Positions 1 to 8,343 of a stretch of DNA of 64,000 nt are shown here, piece after piece. Below the pieces are notes generated by a model, which had not been told where the DNA came from, ran no database searches, and saw only the letters and a list, made by a program, of their open reading frames with translations. The stretch comes from Micromonospora chersina (GTDB taxonomy: Bacteria; Actinomycetota; Actinomycetes; Mycobacteriales; Micromonosporaceae), in the NCBI RefSeq assembly GCF_900091475.1, contig NZ_FMIB01000002.1, positions 5,208,001 through 5,272,000 on the forward strand, in the 5' to 3' direction. The translations under genes and the position numbers were made by a program. Numbering within the stretch: the stretch's first letter is position 1; each line of letters starts with the position of its first letter.

Positions 1-138
1 GGCCAGCGCGGCCAGCAGCAGCCACGCGAACTCCGCCGCGTGCGGGCGGAGGTAGGCACGCAGTCGCCAGAGGTTGTGCAGCGGGTGGGGACGGGCGCCG
101 TGACACGCCGCGGGGTTGCCGTCGCTCTGCGCAGGCAC
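1..138 (-). CDS. ABC transporter, N-terminal fragment running off the window
   Basis: Only the first 46 codons are present. The frame opens with GTG and stays open to the window edge. The peptide contains LWRLRAYLRPHAAEFAW followed by a run of Leu and Ala. A basic amphipathic helix leading into a first membrane helix is how many fused permease-ATPase ABC exporters begin. It lies 37 nt downstream of ogt on the same strand, so it may be the last gene of the alkA-ogt unit. A short inverted repeat GACAG-N5-CTGTC covers the ogt stop. Substrate unknown. The family call rests on this N-terminal signature alone. Confidence 0.5.
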   Translation of the reverse strand, partial: MPAQSDGNPAACHGARPHPLHNLWRLRAYLRPHAAEFAWLLLAALA

Positions 139-175
139 TACCCGACGGTAGCGGCACCGGGCGACAGTCTGGCTG

Positions 176-688
176 TCAGCTAGCCGTCACGCGTCCCTCA
201 TGCCCGAGAAGCCACTTCTTCACGTCCAGACCCCAGCGGTAGCCGCCGAGCGTGCCGTCGGTGCGCAGCACCCGGTGGCAGGGCACGAAGAGCGCGGCGG
301 CGTTGCGGGCGCAGGCCGCCGCGGCGGCGCGGACCGCGGCCGGCCGACCGGCCAGCGCGGCGAAACCGGTGTACGTCACCGGGTCGCCCGGCTTGACGTC
401 GCGCAGCACCTGCCAGGCGTGCCCCATGAATGCGCCGCCGGTGCGCTGCTCGACCGGGACCGTGTCGATCGCGGCCAGGTCCCCGGCCAGGTAGGCGCGC
501 ACGGCGGCGGTCACCGGCCCGAGGTCGGCCCGCTCGCGCAGCGCGCCGCGCAGTCCGGGGTGGACCAGGGGCACGAGGGAGGCCGGGTCGGCGGTGAAGC
601 CGGCGGCGCGTACCGCCCCGTCGGGTCCGGCCAGCACGCTGAGCGGGCCGGCGGGGGTGTCGATGACGGTGCTGTCCAGTGTGGTCAT
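176..688 (-). CDS. ogt: methylated-DNA--[protein]-cysteine S-methyltransferase
   Basis: A suicide repair protein that moves the alkyl group from O6-alkylguanine (and O4-alkylthymine) in DNA onto its own cysteine. The 170-aa product has the family hallmark PCHRV at residues 136-140 with acceptor Cys137, preceded by the helix-turn-helix segment with the RNAAA-type arginine finger (ARNAAALF). Length is normal for a single-domain Ogt. The ATG start overlaps the last codon of alkA in an ATGA arrangement, so the two alkylation-repair genes are translationally coupled. An in-frame extension further upstream exists but runs through alkA and is not the gene. Confidence 0.93.
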   Translation of the reverse strand: MTTLDSTVIDTPAGPLSVLAGPDGAVRAAGFTADPASLVPLVHPGLRGALRERADLGPVTAAVRAYLAGDLAAIDTVPVEQRTGGAFMGHAWQVLRDVKPGDPVTYTGFAALAGRPAAVRAAAAACARNAAALFVPCHRVLRTDGTLGGYRWGLDVKKWLLGHEGRVTAS

Positions 689-2175
689 GCCGCTCTCCAG
701 AGTCGGATCACCGCGTACGACCGCCAGGGGCGCCAGCGGTCCGCGTACGCGTTCAGGGTCTTCGGGTCGTCGGGCAGGCCGAGCGCGGCGGCGCCCCGGC
801 GTACGCCCAGGTCGGTGGGGAGGAGGACGTCGGGGTCGCCGAGCGCGCGCATGGCCACGTAGCCCGCGGTCCACGGCCCGACGCCGGGCAGCGCGGTCAG
901 CCGCCGCACCGCTTCCTCCCGGTCCCCGCCCGGGGCGAGGTCCAGCGAGCCGTCGGCGACGGCCCGGGCCACCGCCCGGATCGTCTCCCGCCGTGCCGCC
1001 GGCATCCGGAAGGCCGTGTCCCCCGCGGAGAGCACCTCCTCCGCGGTCGGGAACGCCCGCAACCCCCACGGTCGATCATGAGGTTCGCCGCCGTTCTGGA
1101 GATCGACCTCGCCGCCAACCTCATGATCGACGGTCGGGGTGGTGGTGGCCGCCAGGAGGTGGGTCAGGGTTGTTCTCGCCGAGCGGAGGGAGATCTGCTG
1201 GGTCGTTATCGCGCGGACGGCCATTTCGAAGCCGTCCACGGCGTGCGGGAGGCGGACGCCCGGTTCGGCCTCCACGGCGGACGCCAGGGTGGGGTCCGCC
1301 GCCAGGGTGGCGTCGACCGCGACCGGGTCGGCGTCCAGGTCGAGCAGGCGGCGGCAGCGGGCCACCGCCGGGGCCAGGTCGCGCATGTCGGCCAGCCGCA
1401 GGGTCGCGGCCACGTGCCCGTCGGCCGGGGTCAGCGACACCGTGCCGGGCCCGTGCGGCAGGCGCAACCCCCGGTGGTACGCCCCGTCGCGCACCTCCTC
1501 GACGCCGGGCAACGCGCGCAGCGCCAGGAAGTCCAGCAGCGCTCCCGCGTGCAACGGCGGCCGGTACGCCAGCCGCAGCGTGATGGTGCCCGCCCCGCCG
1601 ACCGCCCGCCGCCCGCCCCGGCTGACCCGCAGCTCGGACGGGGTGGCCCCGTACACCTCGCGGACGGTGTCGTTGAACTGCCGGACGCTGCCGAACCCGG
1701 CGGCGAACGCCACTTCGGCCAGCCCGAGCCCGGTCGTCTCGATGAGGATGCGCGCCGTCTGCGCGCGCTGCGCGCGGGCCAGCGCCAGCGGCCCCGCGCC
1801 CAGTTCGGCCCGGAGCATCCGGTGCAGGTGCCGCTCGGTGTAGCCGAGCCGCGCCGCCAGCCCCGGCACGCCGTCCCGGTCCACCACGCCGTCGGCGATC
1901 AGCCGCATCGCCCGCCCGACCACATCGGCCCGGACGTCCCACTGCGGCGAGCCCGGGGCGGCGTCGGGGCGGCAGCGGCGGCAGGCCCGCAGCCCGGCGC
2001 CCTGCGCCGCGGCGGCCGACGGGAAGAACCGGACGTTCTGCCGCTTCGGCGTCGTCGCCGGGCAGGACGGCCGGCAGTAGATCCCGGTCGACGTCACGCC
2101 GGTGTAGAACCAGCCGTCGAACCGCTGGTCGCGGCTGTCGACGGCCCGGTAGCACCGCTCGAAGTCGAGTTCCAT
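685..2175 (-). CDS. alkA: Ada-AlkA fusion: methylphosphotriester sensor, AraC HTH and 3-methyladenine DNA glycosylase
   Basis: A 496-aa alkylation-damage protein. Residues 1-75 form the Ada Zn domain: Cys34, Cys38, Cys65 and Cys68 have the 4-27-3 spacing of the zinc ligands, one of which accepts the methyl group. Residues about 85-185 are an AraC-type DNA-binding domain. Residues about 195-496 are the AlkA glycosylase, with the helix-hairpin-helix LPGVGPWTAGY and the catalytic Asp in PTDLGVRRG. Such proteins sense damage, activate the adaptive response and excise alkylated purines. Oddity: residues about 349-369 (VDHEVGGEVDLQ...) are encoded by a 61-bp palindromic repeat inserted in frame in a loop before the FPTAEEV segment. 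A CAGGAT box 7 nt before the ATG suggests a leaderless transcript. Coupled to ogt. Confidence 0.93.
   Translation of the reverse strand: MELDFERCYRAVDSRDQRFDGWFYTGVTSTGIYCRPSCPATTPKRQNVRFFPSAAAAQGAGLRACRRCRPDAAPGSPQWDVRADVVGRAMRLIADGVVDRDGVPGLAARLGYTERHLHRMLRAELGAGPLALARAQRAQTARILIETTGLGLAEVAFAAGFGSVRQFNDTVREVYGATPSELRVSRGGRRAVGGAGTITLRLAYRPPLHAGALLDFLALRALPGVEEVRDGAYHRGLRLPHGPGTVSLTPADGHVAATLRLADMRDLAPAVARCRRLLDLDADPVAVDATLAADPTLASAVEAEPGVRLPHAVDGFEMAVRAITTQQISLRSARTTLTHLLAATTTPTVDHEVGGEVDLQNGGEPHDRPWGLRAFPTAEEVLSAGDTAFRMPAARRETIRAVARAVADGSLDLAPGGDREEAVRRLTALPGVGPWTAGYVAMRALGDPDVLLPTDLGVRRGAAALGLPDDPKTLNAYADRWRPWRSYAVIRLWRAA
1071..1131 (-). repeat. 61-bp palindromic repeat, copy 1, inside alkA
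   Basis: The ends are perfect 15-bp inverted repeats: GTCGATCATGAGGTT on the left and its reverse complement on the right, around a 31-bp GC-rich middle that can also pair in part. A second copy lies at 51716-51776. Read on the minus strand, this copy matches the plus strand of copy 2 without gaps at 49 of 61 positions. Here the repeat is translated as part of AlkA without breaking the frame. Confidence 0.85.
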
Positions 2176-2246
2176 GACACCGATCCTGCCTCGCAGGTCG
2201 GGCCCTCGGCTGGCGGGATTCGGACGCGGCCGTGCGCGGCCGTCTC

Positions 2247-2370
2247 CGGCGCTCGCTTACGCGGCGGGCGCGGCCGCCCTCGGCGCTCGGCGGACGCGTC
2301 ACCGCGGCCGCCTTCGGCGCTCGCGGACGCGGCGCTCGCGACCGCCTTCGGCGCTCGTCGCGGCCGTCGG
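2247..2370. repeat. 34-bp degenerate tandem repeat between alkA and the sigma-factor operon
   Basis: The 9-mer CGGCGCTCG recurs at 2247, 2281, 2315 and 2349, exactly 34 bp apart, with an extra copy at 2330. The intervening bases share GCGGCCGCC-type blocks. It is the main content of the 312-bp gap between alkA and the next gene. No gene is seen in the gap; the remaining parts hold the alkA promoter and a terminator. Confidence 0.7.
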
Positions 2371-2418
2371 TGGAACGCCACGGAGGTCACCGGGTCAGGA
2401 CACCTCCATGGCGTTCCA
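2371..2418 (-). terminator. hairpin terminator of the sigma-factor operon
   Basis: TGGAACGCCACGGAGGT pairs with ACCTCCATGGCGTTCCA, 17 bp with a single mismatch around a 14-nt loop. It lies 70 nt past the stop of the minus-strand operon at 2488-3482. There is no clear U-tract, which is common for actinobacterial terminators. Confidence 0.65.
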
Positions 2419-2487
2419 CTCACCGTCGGGGCGCCCGGTCGCGGAGCAGGGTGACCCGGCCGGGCGCCGCCCGCGAACCAGCCCGGA

Positions 2488-2976
2488 TCAGCCGCGCGGG
2501 GTCGGGGTGGGGGTGGGCCAGGGCTCGCCCGGGCCGCTGGGGGAGGGGACCGCCGTCGGGTCGCCCGGACCGCTCGGGCTCGGCACGGGGGCTCCGGGCC
2601 GGCTCGGCCGGCCCGGCGGTGTGGCGCTGGGGGAGGGCGCCGGTTCGCCGGGCGGGCTCGGCACGCTGGTCGCCGTGCCGCTCGGGGACGGGACGACCGT
2701 GGGTTGGGCGGGGGACGGTGGCGCGGTGGTGCCCGCGGGGGCCGGCGGCGCCGACGGGGCGGCCGGGCGGGGCGCGTCCCCGCCGCCGGCCGCCAGCGCG
2801 ATCGGCGCGCCGATCAGCACGGCGGCCACCGCGCCCGCCGCGCCGAGCGTCAGCGTGGTGCGCCGGCGGTTCCGGAACCGGCGTTCCGCCGGGGTCAACG
2901 GGTCCTGCACTGTGGGTGCCTCCTCGGCCAGGTCGGAGAGGGTGGCGCGGATGAGGTCCTCGAAGGGCGTGGTCAC
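2488..2976 (-). CDS. single-span membrane protein with Pro/Ser-rich exterior, sigma-factor partner
   Basis: The 162-aa product has an N-terminal cytoplasmic part of about 40 residues with an FRNRRR stop-transfer-like basic patch. One membrane helix follows at about 41-62, then roughly 100 residues of Pro, Ser, Gly and Thr repeats (VPSPSG, SPSGPGDP) probably spanning the wall. Its GTG start overlaps the stop of the upstream sigma gene (GTGA), so the two are co-translated. Position and topology suggest an anti-sigma-like or sigma-linked sensor, but no zinc HxxxCxxC anti-sigma motif is visible, so this is inference. Codon use is typical of the window. Confidence 0.75.
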   Translation of the reverse strand: MTTPFEDLIRATLSDLAEEAPTVQDPLTPAERRFRNRRRTTLTLGAAGAVAAVLIGAPIALAAGGGDAPRPAAPSAPPAPAGTTAPPSPAQPTVVPSPSGTATSVPSPPGEPAPSPSATPPGRPSRPGAPVPSPSGPGDPTAVPSPSGPGEPWPTPTPTPRG

Positions 2977-3482
2977 CGCCGTACCTCCAGGAGTTCGACG
3001 TCCGGCAGCAGTTGGCGCAGCCGGGTCACCGCACGATGGGTCCGGCTGCGTACGGTGCCGACCGTGCAGCCCAGCGCCTCGGCGACCTGGGTCTCCGTGA
3101 GGTCCTCGTAGTAGCGCAGGACCAGCACCGTGCGCTGGGCCGGCGGCAGCAGCCGCAGCGCCGCCCGCATCGCCAGGCGTACGTCGGTGCCGCCGCTCGG
3201 GTCCGGCTGGACCGCCTCGTCGGCCCCGGTGAGCGCCCTCTCCCGGCGTCGCCCCAGCCGCCGCCACCAGCTCACCTGTTCCCGGTACATGACCGTGCGC
3301 AGGTAGCCCTCCGGGTCGGCGTGCCGCAGCGCCCGCCATCTCGGGATGGTCCTGGCCAGCGCCGACTGGAACAGGTCCTCGGCCGCGTGCCGGTCGCCGG
3401 TGAGCAGGTAGGCCACCCGCATCAGCGCCGGCGTGCGGCTGGTCACGAACTCGGCCAGCCGGGCCCGGTCGTCCTCGTCCAC
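2973..3482 (-). CDS. ECF RNA polymerase sigma factor, SigE family
   Basis: The 169-aa protein has region 2 at about residues 10-78 (MRVAYLLTGDRHAAEDLFQ, then RWRALRHADPEGYLRTV). Region 4 lies at about 108-160, with LPPAQRTVLVLRYYEDL and the HTH TQVAEALGCTVGTVRSR. The GD-RHAAEDL-Q and YLRTVMYR wording is that of the large actinobacterial SigE-type (SigE-70) group, whose members often lack a classical anti-sigma. It would direct polymerase to a small regulon, possibly including its own operon with the overlapping membrane gene. The GTG start has GGGAGG four bases upstream. Confidence 0.9.
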   Translation of the reverse strand: MDEDDRARLAEFVTSRTPALMRVAYLLTGDRHAAEDLFQSALARTIPRWRALRHADPEGYLRTVMYREQVSWWRRLGRRRERALTGADEAVQPDPSGGTDVRLAMRAALRLLPPAQRTVLVLRYYEDLTETQVAEALGCTVGTVRSRTHRAVTRLRQLLPDVELLEVRR

Positions 3483-3656
3483 CCACCCTCCCGCTCGTCG
3501 TCGTCACAGATACAGACGCCCCAGCTCAGGCCAGCTATCCCTGGCGTGGCAACGGATTCCGCCGGAGAAAGTGTCGGTAGTGGCCGGTACGGTCCCGCCA
3601 CCAACTCAAGAAAAGGTGCGGGGCATGGCGAGCGTGGCCGGGCGGGGTGTCCGCTG

Positions 3657-4121
3657 ATGCGGTCGGGGCGGACACGGCTGGACGGTGTGGTGGTGCAGGG
3701 CTTCTACGACCGGATGCGGGTGGTGGCGCCGGCCGCGTACGGGGCGATCGAACGGGACCGGGCCGACGACCCGGGGCGTGCCTTCGCCGACACCGCCTGC
3801 GGCCGGCTGGTCGGCTCGCTCGACGCGGCCGGGCTGCGGGCGCTCGGCATGTGGGCGCACCACTGGTGCATGCGCTTCTACGACGACGACACCCGGGTCG
3901 GCCTGCGGCTGGTCCGGGAGCTCGCCGGTCGCGCCGGGCTGGGCTGGACGGTCGACGAGGTGCGCTGGCTGCTCGACCAGTCCTACGCGGCGGCGCCGTC
4001 CGCCGCGCACCGGTTCACGCTGCCGCTCGCCGCGGCGGCGGAACTGCCGCCCGGCGCGCTGCCCGAGGGCGTGGCCGCCGACGCCCCGGCCGACGCCTGG
4101 CGCCGGCTACGCGCCGGCTGA
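3657..4121 (+). CDS. hypothetical protein
   Basis: A 154-aa soluble protein that I do not recognise. It has strong GC3 codon bias, so it is very likely coding. Features include a Trp/His-rich centre (MWAHHWCMRFYDDDTR), no signal peptide and no membrane helix. The start is the ATG just after GGCGGGGTGTCC, a weak ribosome site. The 3' 139 bp overlap the antisense tail of the convergent EamA gene, and the stop falls inside a 27-bp tandem repeat. No neighbour suggests a function. Confidence 0.6.
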   Translation: MRSGRTRLDGVVVQGFYDRMRVVAPAAYGAIERDRADDPGRAFADTACGRLVGSLDAAGLRALGMWAHHWCMRFYDDDTRVGLRLVRELAGRAGLGWTVDEVRWLLDQSYAAAPSAAHRFTLPLAAAAELPPGALPEGVAADAPADAWRRLRAG

Positions 4122-5158
4122 CCCACCAGCCGACGACGCACCGGCTGACCCACCAGCCGACCGCGCGCCGGCTGACCCACCAGCCGACGACGCGCCGGCT
4201 GGCCGACGTGGCGCCCGTGCGCCTGCTGCTCGACCTGTCGGCCGGGCGCCGGCCGACCCACCCGCTGGCCGCGCGCCGGCTGGTCGGCCCGTCGGCCGCG
4301 CGCCGCCCGGTCGGGGAGTTGGCCGAACACCATGGCGGCGACCGCCACCGCGAAGCCGGTGAGCTGGGTCGGGCTGAGCGCCTGCCCCAGCACCAGCCAG
4401 CCGAGGGTCGCGGCGGTCAGCGGGCTGAGCGCGCCGAGCACCGACACCCGGGTCACCGGCAGCCGGGCCGCGCCCCGGAACCACAGCGCGTACGCCAGCG
4501 CGGTCCCGGCCAGCCCGAGCCAGGCGTACCCGAGCAGGGCCGGCCCGTCCGGCGCGGGCGGCGCGCCCTCGACGGCGGCGGCGACCGGCACGATCAGCAG
4601 GCCACCGGCGACGAGCTGCCAGCTGGTCGCGGCCAGGGTGCCCACCCCGGGCGGCCGGCCCCAGCGGCGGGTGAGCACCAGCCCGGCGGCCATCGCCGCG
4701 GTGCCGGCCAGGCCGGCGGCGACGCCGAGCGGGTCGAGGCCGGCGCCGGGCCGGAGCACCACGAGGGCGACCCCGGCCGGGGCGGCGAGGGCGGCGAGCA
4801 GCGCCGGCCGGCCGGGCCGGTCGCGGAGCAGGGCGACGGTGAGCACGGCGACCAGCAGCGGCTGGGCGGCCCCGAGCACGGCCGCGGTGCCGCCGGGCAG
4901 CCGGTACGCGGCGACGAAGAGCAGCGGGAAGAACGCCCCGATGTTGAGCGCGCCGAGCAGGGCGGCCCGCCCCCACCAGACGCCGTGCGGCCGCCGGCGG
5001 GTCAGCGCGAGCAGCAGCAGGCCGGCCGGCAGGGCGCGGATCGCGCCGGACCAGAGCGGCCGGTCGGCGGGCAGCAGCTCGGCGGTGACCAGGTAGGTGG
5101 TGCCCCAGGTGGTGGGGGCGACGGCGGTGAGCGCGGCGTCGGTCCAACGGCGGGTCAT
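3983..5158 (-). CDS. EamA/DMT-family transporter with repetitive C-terminal tail
   Basis: A drug/metabolite transporter of the EamA type, with ten predicted membrane helices in two repeats within about residues 8-285 (for example the TTWGTTYLVTAELLP start and PLTAATLGWLVLGQALS in the second half). The family normally ends near residue 300. Here about 100 extra residues follow, rich in RRLVGQPARG repeats and then low-complexity Ala/Ser. The tail is read from a 27-bp minisatellite and from the antisense of the convergent gene. The ATG has GAAGAAGG upstream. It diverges from a marR-type gene across an AT-rich 70-94 bp region, so export is probably induced when that repressor leaves DNA. Substrate unknown. 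Confidence 0.88.
   Translation of the reverse strand: MTRRWTDAALTAVAPTTWGTTYLVTAELLPADRPLWSGAIRALPAGLLLLALTRRRPHGVWWGRAALLGALNIGAFFPLLFVAAYRLPGGTAAVLGAAQPLLVAVLTVALLRDRPGRPALLAALAAPAGVALVVLRPGAGLDPLGVAAGLAGTAAMAAGLVLTRRWGRPPGVGTLAATSWQLVAGGLLIVPVAAAVEGAPPAPDGPALLGYAWLGLAGTALAYALWFRGAARLPVTRVSVLGALSPLTAATLGWLVLGQALSPTQLTGFAVAVAAMVFGQLPDRAARGRRADQPARGQRVGRPAPGRQVEQQAHGRHVGQPARRRLVGQPARGRLVGQPVRRRLVGQPARSRRQASAGASAATPSGSAPGGSSAAAASGSVNRCAADGAAA
4111..4200. repeat. 27-bp coding minisatellite, about 3.3 copies
   Basis: Units begin at 4111, 4138 and 4165 with GCGCCGGCTGACCCACCAGC and differ by only a few bases; a partial fourth unit follows at 4192. Being 27 bp long, the unit keeps frame, so copy-number change would lengthen or shorten the EamA tail by nine residues. 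Confidence 0.8.
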
Positions 5159-5180
5159 GACGACCTTCTTCCCTCGCTGC

Positions 5181-5207
5181 TAAGTAGCTTACGACTAAAC
5201 TAATCAG
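5181..5207. promoter_or_regulatory. AT-rich divergent control region with palindrome, probable MarR operator
   Basis: TAAG-TAG-CTTA is a perfect palindrome at 5181-5191, followed by CGACTAAACTAATC. It is the only AT-rich stretch nearby and sits between the eamA-type gene and the MarR gene, where a MarR dimer would bind and control both. The assignment is by position, not by a known consensus. Confidence 0.55.
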
Positions 5208-5238
5208 TCCCGAGCGAAAGGGGAAGTGCGAGGTGCGG

Positions 5239-5244
5239 CACAAT
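5239..5244 (+). promoter_or_regulatory. -10 box of the marR-type gene
   Basis: CACAAT lies 8 nt before the GTG start, close to TANNNT. It supports a leaderless mRNA and the downstream of the two possible start codons. Confidence 0.4.
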
Positions 5245-5252
5245 CGACAGCC

Positions 5253-5765
5253 GTGGCAACGGACGACGTGGATCTGATCGTCGAGCAGTGGCGGCGGGAG
5301 CGGGCCGGCATGCGGCCCGAGCCGATGGCCGTCTTCGGCCGCATCTACCGGCTGGCCCGGCTGGTCGGCGACCGCCAGGAGAAGGTGTACGCCGGCTGGG
5401 GCATCGGCCGGGGCGAGTTCGACGTGCTCGCCGCGCTGCGCCGGTCCGGCCCGCCGTACACCCTCGCGCCGAAGGCGCTCGCGGCCTCGCTGATGCTCAC
5501 CTCCGGCGGGATGACCGGCCGGCTCGACCGGCTGGAGCGGGCCGGCCTGGTTCGGCGTGCGCCCGACCCGGCCGACCGGCGGGCGCTGCGGGTCAGCCTC
5601 ACCGACGAAGGTCGCCGGGTGGTCGAGGAGTCGGCCGAGGCCGGGCTGGAGGTGCAGCGGCGGATCCTCGACGCGCTGCCCCCGGCCGACCGGGACCGGC
5701 TGGCCGATCTGCTGCGCGACCTGCTCGCCGCGGCGGAGGCGGAGCCGCCGGATCGGGCAGGATGA
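5253..5765 (+). CDS. MarR-family transcriptional regulator
   Basis: A 170-aa winged-helix regulator. The core at residues about 30-130 carries the MarR pattern: GRGEFDVLAALRRSG, then the recognition helix LMLTSGGMTGRLDRLE, then the wing R-APDPADRRALRVSLT. It likely represses the divergent EamA exporter and itself, and responds to a small ligand. I place the start at the GTG 8 nt after a CACAAT box (leaderless style). A GTG 27 nt upstream would add nine residues and cannot be excluded. An S51 peptidase gene follows 30 nt later on the same strand. Confidence 0.9.
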   Translation: MATDDVDLIVEQWRRERAGMRPEPMAVFGRIYRLARLVGDRQEKVYAGWGIGRGEFDVLAALRRSGPPYTLAPKALAASLMLTSGGMTGRLDRLERAGLVRRAPDPADRRALRVSLTDEGRRVVEESAEAGLEVQRRILDALPPADRDRLADLLRDLLAAAEAEPPDRAG

Positions 5766-5795
5766 TCTCCATCGTCACCGACCGGAAGGACGGCC

Positions 5796-6533
5796 ATGCC
5801 CGCCACTGAACCGACAATCGTCGCCACCAGCATGGGCTTCTTCAGCCGGCACCGCGGCCCCTGGGACGCCCGGCCCAGCCAGCTCTTCGACCTGATGGCC
5901 GATCTGGCGCAGGCCGGCGAGGCGCCCCGGGTCTGCTACCTCAACCAGGCGGTGGGCGACCAACCCACCTCGTTCACCGTCTTCTACGGCGCCTTCGCCG
6001 GCACCCGGTTCCGCCCGTCCCACCTGGCGCTCTACCCGATGCCCAACGTCGAGGACATCCGTGCCCACCTGCTCGCCCAGGACATCATCTGGGTCGGCGG
6101 CGGCAGCGTGGCAAACCTCTGCGCGGTGTGGCGGGTGCACGGCCTGCCGGAGATCCTGCGCGAGTGCTGGGAGGCCGGCGTGGTGCTCGGCGGGGTCTCC
6201 GCCGGGTCGATCTGCTGGCACGTCGGCGGCGCCACCGACAGCTACGGCCCGACCCTGCGGCCGTTCACCGACGGGCTGGGCTGGCTCCCGTACGGCAACG
6301 GCGTGCACTACGACAGCGAGGACCAGCGCCGGCCGCTCATGCACCGGCTGGTGGGCGACGGCACGCTGCCGACGAGCCACTGCACCGACGACGGCGTCGG
6401 GCTGATCTACCGGGGCACCCGGCTCGCCGAGGCCGTCGCCGACCGGGAGGGCGTGGCCGCGTACGAGCTGACCCGCGCCGAGGACGGCACCGTGCGGGAG
6501 ACCCGGATCGAGCCGCGCCTGCTGCCCTCCTGA
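5796..6533 (+). CDS. peptidase S51 family protein (dipeptidase E-like)
   Basis: A 245-aa cytoplasmic Ser peptidase of the PepE/cyanophycinase clan with a glutamine-amidotransferase-like fold. The nucleophile elbow GGVSAGSICW at about residues 133-142 contains the catalytic Ser. The upstream GGGSVAN turn and downstream His and Glu positions are also present. PepE enzymes cut Asp-X dipeptides; cyanophycinases cut Asp-Arg dipeptide polymers. Without the DDS pattern of PepE I keep the general call. The ATG has GGAAGGA five bases upstream and lies 30 nt after the MarR gene, so it may share that transcript. Confidence 0.85.
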   Translation: MPATEPTIVATSMGFFSRHRGPWDARPSQLFDLMADLAQAGEAPRVCYLNQAVGDQPTSFTVFYGAFAGTRFRPSHLALYPMPNVEDIRAHLLAQDIIWVGGGSVANLCAVWRVHGLPEILRECWEAGVVLGGVSAGSICWHVGGATDSYGPTLRPFTDGLGWLPYGNGVHYDSEDQRRPLMHRLVGDGTLPTSHCTDDGVGLIYRGTRLAEAVADREGVAAYELTRAEDGTVRETRIEPRLLPS

Positions 6534-6618
6534 CCGGCGGGCGCGCCGGCGGGCGGTGACCGCCGTCCCTTTTCCGGCGCGGGCGGACCTGCCTGCCCGG
6601 TGCCGGCGGCGAACCGCG

Positions 6619-6624
6619 TAAGCT
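6619..6624 (+). promoter_or_regulatory. -10 box of ychF
   Basis: TAAGCT lies 8 nt before the GTG start with no Shine-Dalgarno between, so ychF is probably leaderless. Confidence 0.5.
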
Positions 6625-6632
6625 GGCTCGTC

Positions 6633-7718
<1,086 letters not shown>

Positions 7719-7722
7719 GCCT

Positions 7723-7747
7723 GGCCCGCGTGGGGCACAACCGGGCC
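7723..7747. terminator. possible bidirectional terminator
   Basis: GGCCCG and CGGGCC are inverted around 13 nt in the 30-bp gap between the convergent ychF and GNAT genes. The stem is short, so this is only a candidate. Confidence 0.3.
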
Positions 7748-7748
7748 C

Positions 7749-8279
7749 TCAGGGCCAGTGCGACGTGAAGATCCAGTCGAGGCCGTCCTCTCCCTGGCTG
7801 TCGAGGTGTTCGGCACGGTGGAGGCCGGCGCGCACAGCGACCCGCTGGGAGCCTGTGTTCCCGGGGCGGACCCGGGCGACGACCGGATGGCCGCGACCGT
7901 GCGCGCTGGCCCAACCGACGACGGCGGTGGCCGCTTCGGTGGCTATCCCATCGCCCCAGGCGGACGGGTCGAGGCGATAGAACAGGTTGAGGACCTCGCG
8001 GCGCCGCAACGCCATGACCTTGATGCCGCAGAAGCCGAGGCGCTTCCCATCGGCATGGACGACCCCGTACCCGAAGCCCCAGCGCTGCCAGTGCTCGTCC
8101 CACCGCCGGTAGCGGTCCTCCGCCTCGGCGCGGGTGCTCAGCATGTCGCTCGGGTTGTGGGCACAGGCTCGCGGGTCACTGTGGATGGCGTGGATCAGGT
8201 CGATGTCGGCGGGAGTGGGGCGGCGCAGTGACAGCCGTGGGGTCACCAACTCCTCGTTGCCGAAGCCTCGATCGCCCAT
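7749..8279 (-). CDS. GNAT-family N-acetyltransferase (RimJ/RimL type)
   Basis: A 176-aa acetyltransferase of the Acetyltransf_3 group. LVTPRLSLRRPTPADIDLI at the start is the family's beta1-alpha1. WGDGIATEAATAVVGWA holds the acetyl-CoA pyrophosphate loop in degenerate R/Q-x-x-G-x-A form, and the end carries RVAVRAGLHRAEHL. Targets in this group are alanine or serine N-termini, antibiotics or small amines; none can be chosen here. The start is the ATG six bases after a TACAGT box; a GTG directly before it would add one residue. It diverges from the pentapeptide/DinB gene. Confidence 0.85.
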   Translation of the reverse strand: MGDRGFGNEELVTPRLSLRRPTPADIDLIHAIHSDPRACAHNPSDMLSTRAEAEDRYRRWDEHWQRWGFGYGVVHADGKRLGFCGIKVMALRRREVLNLFYRLDPSAWGDGIATEAATAVVGWASAHGRGHPVVARVRPGNTGSQRVAVRAGLHRAEHLDSQGEDGLDWIFTSHWP

Positions 8280-8285
8280 CACGGC

Positions 8286-8291
8286 ACTGTA
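8286..8291 (-). promoter_or_regulatory. -10 box of the GNAT gene
   Basis: On the minus strand TACAGT ends 6 nt before the ATG and no ribosome site is present, which indicates a leaderless transcript. Confidence 0.45.
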
Positions 8292-8331
8292 CGAGCCGTC
8301 GCTGGGAGCGCGGAGTGTCGGTGCCCATGGT

Positions 8332-8337
8332 TAGCCT
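8332..8337 (+). promoter_or_regulatory. -10 box of the pentapeptide/DinB gene
   Basis: TAGCCT ends 6 nt before the GTG start with no Shine-Dalgarno, again leaderless. The divergent box of the GNAT gene lies 40 bp away. Confidence 0.45.
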
Positions 8338-8343
8338 GCTGGC

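Noticed and set aside
163..177. GACAG-N5-CTGTC at the end of ogt as a terminator
   Set aside because: A 5-bp stem overlapping the stop codon is too weak to call.
679..2454. Plus-strand frame opposite alkA
   Set aside because: Antisense of a gene with clear zinc, HTH and HhH motifs; no ribosome site or domain.
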